Assembly (NCBI RefSeq): GCF_007830435.1
Contig: NZ_VLLC01000017.1
Span: 19,794 to 83,793, forward strand
Source of the DNA: Desulfobotulus alkaliphilus
GTDB taxonomy: Bacteria; Desulfobacterota; Desulfobacteria; Desulfobacterales; ASO4-4
Direction: 5' to 3'
Length of the DNA: 64,000 nucleotides
In this document: in pieces, positions 19,647 through 27,287 of the stretch
Layout of the letters: each line of letters begins with the position of its first letter
Numbering within the stretch: position 1 is the first letter of the stretch
Notes under the pieces: generated by a model
What the model was told of the DNA's origin: nothing
The model's database searches: none
What the model saw: only the letters and a program-made list of their open reading frames with translations
Program-made: the position numbers and the translations under genes

Positions 19647-20444
19647 TTAAAATAGCCCCAGCAGCATACGGGTCGCCACAACAAGCAGTAAAATGGCAAA
19701 AAATCTTTTCAAACGATCCACGGGCAGGCTGTGGGCAAGCTTTGCACCCAACGGTGCCGTCAGCACACTTGCCCCCACAATTCCCAGAAGGGCCGGCCCA
19801 TAGACAAAGCCCAGGGAAAGGGGCGGGAGCATGTCATTCCCCAGCCCTCCCACCACATATCCTGCGGTACCGGCCAGAGCAATGGGCAGGCCTATGGCAG
19901 CGGAAGTTCCGATCACCGTATGAAAGGGAATATTGCACCATGTCATAAAAGGCACAGACAGGGTGCCGCCGCCAATTCCCACAAAGCTGGACATGCTGCC
20001 AATGGTGCAGCCCGCTCCAAACATACCTGCAGATCCCGGCAGCCTGCGGCTGGGCTTTGGTTTTTTATTCAAAAACATCTGAGCAGCCACATAATACAAA
20101 AAGACAATAAAAATAACCTTCAGGGTATGGGTCGGCATCCGTGAGGCCACCATGGCACCGAAAAAAGTCCCCACCACAATACCGGGAGAAATCCTGATCA
20201 CCACATCCCAGCGCACAGCGCCCCTCTGATGATGGGCCTTCAGACTGGACGTAGCCGTAAAAATAATGGCCGCCATGGAAGTACCCAAAGCAATCTGCAT
20301 GAGAACGGCGGCATCCACCCCCTGCGCAGGTAACGCAAATACCAGCATGGGCACCACCACAAGCCCCCCCCCAATCCCCAGAAGTCCCGCCAGCACACCG
20401 GCTACGGCCCCTAAGGCCATGTACAGCAAAAAAGTCTCAATCAT
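19647..20444 (-). CDS. TSUP (TauE/SafE) family membrane permease
   Basis: 265 residues and about eight hydrophobic segments. The two family repeats are visible as GVLAGLLGIGGGLVVVPMLVF near the N-terminus and SSFVGIGGGTLSVPFMTW in the second half. Members export or import sulfite, sulfoacetate or other organosulfur anions; the substrate cannot be told here. It stands alone. Element A1 begins 44 bases upstream of its ATG, so its promoter must lie in that short stretch or within the element. Confidence 0.85.
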   Translation of the reverse strand: MIETFLLYMALGAVAGVLAGLLGIGGGLVVVPMLVFALPAQGVDAAVLMQIALGTSMAAIIFTATSSLKAHHQRGAVRWDVVIRISPGIVVGTFFGAMVASRMPTHTLKVIFIVFLYYVAAQMFLNKKPKPSRRLPGSAGMFGAGCTIGSMSSFVGIGGGTLSVPFMTWCNIPFHTVIGTSAAIGLPIALAGTAGYVVGGLGNDMLPPLSLGFVYGPALLGIVGASVLTAPLGAKLAHSLPVDRLKRFFAILLLVVATRMLLGLF

Positions 20445-20488
20445 TTATCCTCTCCATTCAATACCTGCAAACCATCCAAAATAAAAAC

Positions 20489-20957
20489 GTAACTGTTCAG
20501 CACAGTTTATTTTGAACTGTCAATGCTGTAATTACAGCAGCTTCGTACTGTTGCAAGGCTCCGTGGCTATTTGCAAGTGACATTGCAATCGTTTCGGATT
20601 CCGGCACTCAAGCTCTAAAACCAAAGCTCATCATGTAAACGACGCAGCCTTTTCAGGCTTGAGTGCCGGAGTGCTAATAAGAAGCGGCAAACTGCCTGAC
20701 CCGCCACAAAGGCAACGTACCAAGGCCTGATATTGTAATCAAAAAGCTTATCCTGCCTGTGGCGGGGAGGTTTTGCCGCTTCCCCACAGGGCAAGAAACT
20801 CCCGAATCCGGCACTCAAGATCCATAGGCATTTCTGCTCCCGTAAAGGGGCTTGCGTTTTTTAGCTTGAGTGCCGGATTGCGTCACAGGCAAATAGCCTG
20901 GGGCCTGTGCGTCTGTCTTGCAGCTATGGTACCTGGAAAACTGTGCTGAATAATTAT
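20489..20957 (+). mobile_element. Family A MITE-like element, copy A1 (469 bp), with 8-bp target duplication
   Basis: Flanked by ATAAAAAC at 20481-20488 and 20958-20965. The left end GTAACTGTTCAGCACAGTTT matches the inverted right end (one base from GTAA to ATAA) over about 20 bp. Inside lie further inverted arms (GAAGCGGCAAAC ... TTTTGCCGCTTC; CCGCCACA ... TGTGGCGG) and two 69-bp modules at 20601-20669 and 20808-20876, each ending CCGGCACTCAAG / CTTGAGTGCCGG. No transposase. It lies between a GntR gene and the TSUP gene. Confidence 0.9.
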
Positions 20958-20971
20958 ATAAAAACAAGCTC

Positions 20972-21643
20972 TTACCCTGTTCCATTACAGACCAGAGTTT
21001 TTCTTATGCTTTCAAGGTGCGCCTGCATGGCCTCCTGTGCTGCATGTTCGTCTCTGGATTTAAGGGCATCAAGGATGGCCCGGTGTCCCCCAAGGGAACA
21101 GGCAGCCCTTTCCGGATGTTCCCACACAGGGCTCCGGCTTTCATCCAGAAGGGTCGCAAGGGAGGCCATGACCTCCCGGACAATAACATTGCCCGTGGCC
21201 TCGGCCAGAAGGCCATGAAACCGGGCGTCCAGATCTCCAAAGCCCCCCTGCCCTGTTGCCTGTCTTTCCACAAGCTGTTCCAGCTGTCCCAGTTGATCAC
21301 CGGTAATTCTTCTGGCGGCAAAGGCCGCTATTCCCGGTTCCAGCATCAGACGGAACTCCAGAAGGGCATCCATGCGTGAGCCTGACCCGGTAAGAAGGCA
21401 GGCCATCTCCCTTGCAAGAATTCCTTCGGAGTCGGCCATCAGGTGGGTTCCTGACCCCTGACGCCGGATGACCAGGCCCCGCTCCCCCAGAGACTGCAGG
21501 GCCTGCCTGAGGGAGTGGCGTGAAACGCCGAAACGCTCTGCCAGCTCCCGTTCAGGAGGCAGGCGCTCTCCCTGCCGGATCTCGCCCTTAGCCATCATTT
21601 CACGGATATGCATCAATACCCGCTCATAGGCGTACACGCCCAT
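20972..21643 (-). CDS. GntR family transcriptional regulator (FadR subfamily)
   Basis: About 223 residues from the ATG at 21643 (site GGAAG 5 bases upstream); an ATG at 21694 would add 17 residues but would place the operator inside the coding start. N-terminal winged helix-turn-helix (RLPPERELAERFGVSRHSLRQALQSLGERGLVIRRQGSGT) and a helical FCD ligand domain (DALLEFRLMLEPGIAAFAARR ... DLDARFHGLLAEATGN ... HRAILDALKSRDEHAAQEAMQAHL) with the metal-binding Asp/His pattern. Such proteins respond to small organic acids. An LldR-like palindrome lies upstream and no other gene shares it, which suggests autoregulation. Element A1 ends 14 bases after its stop. Confidence 0.88.
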   Translation of the reverse strand: MGVYAYERVLMHIREMMAKGEIRQGERLPPERELAERFGVSRHSLRQALQSLGERGLVIRRQGSGTHLMADSEGILAREMACLLTGSGSRMDALLEFRLMLEPGIAAFAARRITGDQLGQLEQLVERQATGQGGFGDLDARFHGLLAEATGNVIVREVMASLATLLDESRSPVWEHPERAACSLGGHRAILDALKSRDEHAAQEAMQAHLESIRKTLVCNGTG

Positions 21644-21694
21644 CGCTTCTTCCTTTCCAATCCTATTGGCACAATGTGAAGTCTCGGCCACCAT

Positions 21695-21709
21695 ATTGGT
21701 TCAACCAAT
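21695..21709. promoter_or_regulatory. Probable GntR operator
   Basis: A 15-base perfect palindrome, ATTGGTTCAACCAAT, lies about 50 bases before the GntR start. TTGG-N5-CCAA resembles operators of the LldR branch of the FadR subfamily. Further ATTGG half-sites occur nearby at about 21664 and 21769. Confidence 0.55.
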
Positions 21710-21778
21710 TTTTCCTTAGCATCCCATTTCCAAACACACAAGGAATAAAAACAATTTCCCAAAGGCCTATTGGCTTTT

Positions 21779-21888
21779 CTGATTACTAGCCTGACTCAGC
21801 CACAGCTTGCTGATCAGGTTGTTGCCAGACCTATGGTGCGGGCTTTTAATACGGGCAGGCGCAAGGCCTGCCCCTAAGAATGGTTTTT
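21779..21888. repeat. Dispersed repeat family B, copy 2
   Basis: Starts CTGATTACTA and shares CCTGACTCAGCCACAGC, ATGGTG and the hairpin CGGGCAGGC-GCAA-GGCCTGCCC with the 41416 copy. The second half of the element is missing or diverged. Confidence 0.7.
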
Positions 21889-21921
21889 ACGGTATCATTG
21901 AAATCTGGCCCCATTAATATC

Positions 21922-23082
21922 CTATCCCGCCCGTTTTTCAAAAAAGAGTTTTAAATCAGGCGGCTCATGCAGGATTTCCTTTATGGTATAAAAAGCCAGA
22001 AACCGTGGCAGAAAAAGATGCCGCCGCCGGGAACCCACCTGCAGGGTCACCGTATCTCCGGAACCATGAACCTTCACATCCCCTTCCTCCAGAAATGGCA
22101 GACGCAGGTTCATGACATAGCCATCATCCGTTTCTGCAAGATCCAGAGGCTTATCCTTAAACAAGAAATCATCCACCGCCCTTTCTCCGTAGAGGACCTG
22201 CCCTACCTTTTCCAAAAGGGACAGCCCGAAGACCTCTTTACCCAGATGGGGAACACGCAGGACAGGCAGGGGGGAAAAGCTTTCTTCAATTTCAGAGATA
22301 TAACCCGCCTGAGAAGCCACATAGTCCGCAAAAAAACCACTGGCTTCAATATCCGGTAAAATACGGTTCATGATCACCGCATCCACATGATACCCGTAAA
22401 GCTGCAGATAGGTATAGGCCCTCCGGGCTTCTGCAATGACCATGCGCTCAGGATTCACCAGAATACGGGTACTGGTCACTTCCGGATCCGAAAGAAGTTT
22501 CTGCACCCCCTCCACCTTTTCCAGCAGGGAATCCAGCTCCTCCAGACCTGCGGCCAGCGGCATCACGCCACCCATGAGCTTTCCCATTCCCTTCAAAGCC
22601 ATGCGGGGGAAGGGAAAGAGCTTGCTGGTCCACCACTGGGTTACCTGGGGCAGGGAAAGAAGGGTCAGGGTTTCGCCCGTGGGAGCAGAATCAATCACAA
22701 TGAGATCAAAGCGTTTTTCCCTGGCATATTCCTCTATCCACAAAAATGCGGAGCCCTCCTCCATGCCCGGAATGGCTGCCAGCTCTTCGGCAATCTTGCG
22801 GTCCACCCCCTGCCATCTGAAAACCTCCAGCATCAGTTTACGAAGCGATCCCCAGTGCTTACGCATGGAATAATAGATATCCAGCTCCTGAGCCCAGAGA
22901 TTGGCCTCCACCTCCACAGGCTCCGGCCCCAGGGGAAGATTCAGGACATCGGCCAGGGAGTGGGCAGGGTCTGTGGACATGACAAGGGTTTTTTTCCCGG
23001 CCCTTGCCGCCTGCAGGGCCGTTGCCGCTGCCGTGGTGGTTTTTCCTGCGCCGCCTTTTCCCGTAAACAGAAGAATACGCAT
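21922..23082 (-). CDS. ArsA/GET3-type anion-pump ATPase family protein
   Basis: 386 residues with a single ATPase domain. Deviant Walker A GKGGAGKTT at 8-16, switch I DPAHSLADVL, and IVIDSAPTGETLTLLSLPQ as switch II. The C-terminal about 80 residues (DGYVMNLRLPFLEEGDVKVHGSGDTVTLQVG) form an HSP20-like beta domain, as in ArsA proteins with that extension. No arsB or arsenic regulator is nearby, so an arsenite pump role is not supported; a chaperone or membrane-protein targeting role like Get3 is equally possible. It stands alone on the minus strand. Confidence 0.82.
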   Translation of the reverse strand: MRILLFTGKGGAGKTTTAAATALQAARAGKKTLVMSTDPAHSLADVLNLPLGPEPVEVEANLWAQELDIYYSMRKHWGSLRKLMLEVFRWQGVDRKIAEELAAIPGMEEGSAFLWIEEYAREKRFDLIVIDSAPTGETLTLLSLPQVTQWWTSKLFPFPRMALKGMGKLMGGVMPLAAGLEELDSLLEKVEGVQKLLSDPEVTSTRILVNPERMVIAEARRAYTYLQLYGYHVDAVIMNRILPDIEASGFFADYVASQAGYISEIEESFSPLPVLRVPHLGKEVFGLSLLEKVGQVLYGERAVDDFLFKDKPLDLAETDDGYVMNLRLPFLEEGDVKVHGSGDTVTLQVGSRRRHLFLPRFLAFYTIKEILHEPPDLKLFFEKRAG

Positions 23083-23271
23083 GCAAAACTCCTCTCTTTC
23101 CAGCAGAAATCCGAAAATCCGTCAACATAAGGATATAAGTAAAATCAAAATTGACAATACGCTTCAAAAAAACTAAGGTCAACGGGTTATCTTATGATTC
23201 CGCCGGACACTTGACGTTTTCTGTTTTAAAACTTAAAAACAAGACGCTGTTTTTAAAAACAAAAAAACACT

Positions 23272-23750
23272 GTAATTATTCAGCATAGTTTATTCCGAAC
23301 TGCCAATGCTAAAATTGCAGCAGATTCGTACTTTATGCAAGGCTCCGTGGCTATTTGCAAGTGACATTGCAATCGTTTCGGATCAGAGTTTTGTCCGGCA
23401 CTCAAGCCAAAAATCCAAAGACTATAATGCAAACGATGCAGCCTTTTCAGGCTTGAGTGCCGGAGTGCTCATAAGAAGCGGCAAACTGTCTGAGCCGCCA
23501 CAAAGGCAGTGTGCTTAAGCCTGCCATGGTAATAAAAAAGCTTATCCTGCCTGTGGCGGGGAGTTTTTGCCGCTTCCGCACAGGGCAAGAAGCTCCCGAA
23601 TCCGGCACTCAAGATCCTTGAAGCACTTTTGCTCCTGTAAAGGGCTTGAGCTTTTCAGCTTGAGTGCCGGATTGCGTCACGGGCAAATAGCCGGGGCCTG
23701 TGCATCTGTCTGGCAGCTATGGTACTTGGAAAGCTATGCTGAACAGCAAC
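23272..23750 (+). mobile_element. Family A element, copy A2 (479 bp), degenerate right end
   Basis: The left end GTAATTATTCAGCATAGTTT is intact, but the right end has drifted (GCTATGCTGAACAGCAAC) and no target duplication remains, so this is probably the oldest full copy. Modules of exactly 69 bp lie at 23395-23463 and 23602-23670; their cores differ from those of A1. Confidence 0.85.
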
Positions 23751-23754
23751 CCAC

Positions 23755-23852
23755 GCCGTGTTACGGCGTTTTGTCATAAAGTAACTTGTGAAGTTACCCA
23801 GAAGCAGCTCACGCCCTGCCAGGGCGTCTTGTCATAGAGTAACTTGTGCAGG
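23755..23852. repeat. Two-copy tandem repeat with internal hairpins
   Basis: Two units share CACGCC, GGCGT.TTGTCATA.AGTAACTTGTG. In each, the GC-rich start forms a small hairpin (ACGCCGTGTTACGGCGT and CGCCCTGCCAGGGCG). The array abuts the right end of element A2. Confidence 0.65.
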
Positions 23853-24018
23853 ATTCAAACTAATTTCGATCAGTGATGGATAATTGGTAATTTTTTAAGC
23901 TTTTGAATTAAAAGAACTAAATTCAAGTTACTCAGAAGTTACAAAACATTTTATCATGGATACAATGGATACATCGGCCATGGCTGGAAAATGACCTTCT
24001 CAAAATACCCGAGGCAAG

Positions 24019-25527
24019 ATGCGCCAGAATTTTTCTGAAACAGCAACGGACATGTCCTTTTCCTTTAAACCGGAAAAAACGGCTCCCCCTGTCTCCCCCC
24101 ATCCACAGCCGCCATGGGAAGTGCTGATTGCGGATGATGACCCGGAAGTTCACCGGGTAACACGCTTTGTTCTCAGGGAATTCCGCTTTGATGACAGACC
24201 CCTGCTGCTTCACAGTGTGTATTCAGGCAGTGAAACCATCCGTTTTCTGCGCCATCATCCGGGCATTGCCGTTCTTCTGCTGGATGCTGTCATGGAAAAT
24301 GATGAGGCTGGGCTTATCGCAGCCAGTCGCATAAGAAAAGAACTGAAAAATCAGAGTATCCGTATCATTTTTCGCACGGGACAGGCAGGGAAAGCCCCGG
24401 AAAGTCTGGTGGTTGATCAGTATGACATCAATGATTACAGGGAAAAAGCCGAACTCAGCGCCCAGAAACTGCGAAGTGCCATCACAACAGGTTTAAGAAA
24501 CTTCAGGGAACTTCAGTCCGCACAGAGGGAAAGGGATGCGCTGCATCATATCCTGAACACCACATCCCCTGTCATCACGGGCTCCCACAGCCCTTCGGTT
24601 TTTGCCTGCACAGTCAGGGATCAGGTTCAAAGACTGCTACTTACGCAGCCCTTTCACTTCAGGAAACTGGCAGTCAGCTTCTCCGTGAAGGATCAGGCAG
24701 GCCATCCCCTCTGCACAGCGCACCATGCAGAAAATAATTTTCCAGTCCCATCAGCATCCTCTTTTTCTCAGGATCTGCTCCTGCGGGCAGAATCCATGGG
24801 CAAAAGAAGCCTGGAGCTGTCCGTCTGGGCCCTTCCGGAACTGAGAACGGAAGAAAGGACCATGCTGGATATATTCATCAGGCACATTGCCGATGTGCTG
24901 GATAAGCTGCTGGATCACCAGCCCGATATTCTGATGGAAACCCGCTTTTCCCGTCTGCTGACCCATGCCCTTTCCAACAGCCCCAGAAAGGAAAGTGCAG
25001 GCCACCTCCACAGGGTGGGGGCCTTCTGCTACCATCTGGCCCTGCAGGCAGGACTGGACCGTAAAACCGCCGAAGAGCTGAAACGGGCCGCCCCCCTCCA
25101 TGACATCGGAAAACTGGCCATCCCCCAGGCCATTCTTAACAAAAGAGGCCCCCTCAACGCAGAGGAACAGGCCATCATCCGTACGCATCCGGATATCGGT
25201 TTTGAACTTCTCCATGATGAAAACCGCCCGGATCTGAAAACCGCAGCCATCGTTGCCAGAGAGCATCACGAAAGATGGGACGGCGCAGGGTATCCCTTAG
25301 GCATTGCAGGAGAAAAAATAAACATTTTAGGAAGAATCACGGCCATTGGTGATGTATTTGATGCCCTGACCCATGACCGAAGCTATAAAAAAGCATGGCC
25401 CGTACCCAAGGCTTTGGAATTTCTCAAAAAGAAAGCCGGGAGCATCTTTGACCCCCGGCTGGTCTCCTGCTTTATTAAGGATACCGATGCTCTGGTGCAA
25501 ATTCATTCCCAATGGCCGGACACCTGA
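24019..25527 (+). CDS. Receiver-domain protein with HD-GYP c-di-GMP phosphodiesterase output
   Basis: 502 residues. Receiver about 33-150 (acidic pocket IADDDPEV, phosphoacceptor Asp89, IIFRTGQ), a linker about 165-300 of the DUF3369 type (inferred from layout), and an HD-GYP domain with HD at 361-362 (PLHDIGKLA) and HHERWDGAGYP at 416-426. The motif set is complete. Start chosen for GAGG 5 bases upstream; an internal ATG at 24052 is the alternative. It is followed after 20 bases by a c-type heme lipoprotein gene in the same direction, an uncommon pairing. No partner kinase is adjacent. Confidence 0.9.
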   Translation: MRQNFSETATDMSFSFKPEKTAPPVSPHPQPPWEVLIADDDPEVHRVTRFVLREFRFDDRPLLLHSVYSGSETIRFLRHHPGIAVLLLDAVMENDEAGLIAASRIRKELKNQSIRIIFRTGQAGKAPESLVVDQYDINDYREKAELSAQKLRSAITTGLRNFRELQSAQRERDALHHILNTTSPVITGSHSPSVFACTVRDQVQRLLLTQPFHFRKLAVSFSVKDQAGHPLCTAHHAENNFPVPSASSFSQDLLLRAESMGKRSLELSVWALPELRTEERTMLDIFIRHIADVLDKLLDHQPDILMETRFSRLLTHALSNSPRKESAGHLHRVGAFCYHLALQAGLDRKTAEELKRAAPLHDIGKLAIPQAILNKRGPLNAEEQAIIRTHPDIGFELLHDENRPDLKTAAIVAREHHERWDGAGYPLGIAGEKINILGRITAIGDVFDALTHDRSYKKAWPVPKALEFLKKKAGSIFDPRLVSCFIKDTDALVQIHSQWPDT

Positions 25528-25547
25528 CACACCAAGGAGAAACCATC

Positions 25548-25847
25548 ATGAAACACAGATTTTTTACAGTTTTAATCATCGGTTCCATGCTATTTTCCTC
25601 CTGCGGTGGTGTCCGGCTCAAATCCTACGAAAAACAGGACTGCGAAACCCTGCCCGGCCAAGCCACCCTTGAAACCATAGAAAACAGATGCATGCTCTGC
25701 CACAAGGGTGATTTTGCCACTGTGCAGGATATCTGTGAAAGAAAGGATCTGATCATTGATGCCGTGGAAACGGGAAGAATGCCCAGATTCAGCAAACTGA
25801 CCCAGCAGGAACTGGAGATCATTGTCACCTGGCAGCAAAACCCGTGA
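25548..25847 (+). CDS. Small lipoprotein with one c-type heme site
   Basis: 99 residues from the ATG at 25548 (AAGGAG 8 bases upstream). The signal peptide ends in a lipobox (MLFSSCGG), so the protein should be lipid-anchored in the cell envelope. One CxxCH motif, CMLCHKGD (about residue 48), should bind heme covalently in the periplasm. The end, GRMPRFSKLTQQELEIIVTWQQ, matches the C-terminal helix and Met/Pro ligand region of small cytochrome c domains. It is probably co-transcribed with the HD-GYP gene upstream and may carry electrons or sense redox or gas ligands (inference). Confidence 0.8.
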   Translation: MKHRFFTVLIIGSMLFSSCGGVRLKSYEKQDCETLPGQATLETIENRCMLCHKGDFATVQDICERKDLIIDAVETGRMPRFSKLTQQELEIIVTWQQNP

Positions 25848-25883
25848 ACAGGGTTTTCAAGATACCTGAATGTCCTCCATCTG

Positions 25884-27017
25884 TTATAAGGATGCAAGAA
25901 CCTGTAAAAACCCCTCCCCCAGAATTTCCTTCTGCCAGTTCCGCATCTCCGGGATGGTTTCCAGCGCTTCCATGGAAAGGGGATTGCGCTGGGCAAGCCG
26001 GGTGAGAAGGGCTTTGTTGCATAAAAGGGCAGGATCCATATCCAGCTTCTCAGCAAGGGCATCCCGCCAGTCCTTCATGGCCTTGATACGCATGGAAACC
26101 AGCGGCTTGATCCTTGGCACCCTTGTTTTGGGATATACGGGAAGCGCTGCCTCAGGCAGGGCCAGTGCACCGTGGATACATTGCAGAAGTGCAGGCCCAT
26201 ACATGGACAACTGACGGGGACTTAAAACCCTGGAGGACTTTACAGCCTCCATGGTCCGGGGCCGGAGCTGGCCCAGACGCAGAAGGGCTTCTCCTCCCAG
26301 CACCTTAAAAAGGGGTTTGTCCTTTTTTTCTGCCATATCCAGACGAAACTCCAGAAGGGCCTCCAGAACGGCAAGCCCCCTGCCGTCCAGACGACCCGCC
26401 CCCTTGAAACGCAGAAAAAGAGGCCTTTCTTCCCCTTCCGCTGCCCGCACTTCCTGCAGAATACGGCACTCTTCTGCCACCCATTCCAGCCTTCCCCTGG
26501 CCGCAAGTTCTTCTTCGAGCTGCTCCGAAAGGGGAATCAGATAGCGGGTATCCTCCGATGCATAGGCAATCATTTCCGGAGAAAGGGGTCTTTGGGACCA
26601 GTCCTTTTTCTGGTATTTTTTATCCAGACTGGCACCAAAGCGGTTTTTCAGCACCGCATCCAGCCCGGAAGTCCGGTAGCCCAGAAAGCGTGTAGCCAGC
26701 TCCGTATCCCAGAGATTCTGTACCTCAAAACCAAAATCCCTGAAAAGAGACCGTACATCATAATCCGCACCATGAAAAATCTTACGCACAGAAGCATCGG
26801 CAAAGACCGGGCCCAGAGGGGAAAGATCCGGTATGCACAAAGGATCCAGCACAAAATTACAATTTTCTGCGGTCAACTGAATGAGGCAGACCTTTTCTTT
26901 AAAATGGAACATGGAATCTGCTTCCAGATCCACACCTATACGGTCTGCATTTTCAAGCAGGGGCAGAATACCCTGCAGATCCTCCTGGGTCTCAATGAGC
27001 GTATACGTAGAATCCAT
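25884..27017 (-). CDS. rnd: Ribonuclease D-type 3'-5' exoribonuclease
   Basis: 377 residues. The DEDDy exonuclease domain shows DLEADS (Exo I), HGADYDVRSL (Exo II) and YASEDTRYLI (Exo III with Tyr). The C-terminal half has HRDC-like helical regions (LEALLEFRLDMAEKKDKPLFKVLGGEALLRL and a second near 300-370), as in RNase D. It should trim tRNA and other small RNA 3' ends in the cytosol. It is a single gene, convergent with the heme lipoprotein gene. Confidence 0.88.
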   Translation of the reverse strand: MDSTYTLIETQEDLQGILPLLENADRIGVDLEADSMFHFKEKVCLIQLTAENCNFVLDPLCIPDLSPLGPVFADASVRKIFHGADYDVRSLFRDFGFEVQNLWDTELATRFLGYRTSGLDAVLKNRFGASLDKKYQKKDWSQRPLSPEMIAYASEDTRYLIPLSEQLEEELAARGRLEWVAEECRILQEVRAAEGEERPLFLRFKGAGRLDGRGLAVLEALLEFRLDMAEKKDKPLFKVLGGEALLRLGQLRPRTMEAVKSSRVLSPRQLSMYGPALLQCIHGALALPEAALPVYPKTRVPRIKPLVSMRIKAMKDWRDALAEKLDMDPALLCNKALLTRLAQRNPLSMEALETIPEMRNWQKEILGEGFLQVLASL

Positions 27018-27287
27018 CCTTATCCGTTATTTCATCGTCCTAGAAAAACAGGATTCCCTCGGGACAAAGGGGACTCCCGGCCTCTTTTGCAGCCTGCCAT
27101 GGTTTCATAATTTTCCTTGACCCGCAAGACCATTTCCCTTAGGTACTTCAACTGTGCCGGAAAATAGCCAGTAAAAGTGCGGCACATACCAGAATAAACT
27201 GCTTTTTTCCATAACAATTCTATAATATGCCCGTCTTCTGACAATGGGCATTGGAAACCGAAAAAAACCCATTCAGGAATGGTTGCC

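Larger units (their letters stand above)
23083..24018. other. Divergent intergenic region filled by repeats
   Basis: 936 bases between divergent genes. It contains element A2 (23272-23750) and a two-copy tandem repeat (23755-23852). The remainder is AT-rich and I see no gene in it. Confidence 0.7.

Noticed and set aside
20615..20818. Similar open frames of 60-75 codons within several family A copies (start MSAGFGSFLPC or MPCAEAAKTPRHRQ)
   Set aside because: They recur because the DNA repeat recurs. They have no ribosome site, run through palindromes and modules, and differ in length and frame between copies.
21922..23082. Arsenite efflux operon around the ArsA-like gene
   Set aside because: No arsB, arsD, arsR or acr3 gene is nearby, and the gene stands alone between repeats.
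23272..23852. CRISPR-like array from repeats near 23.3-23.9 kb
   Set aside because: The repeats are inverted-repeat elements and a two-unit tandem, not short direct repeats with regular spacers; no cas genes are present.
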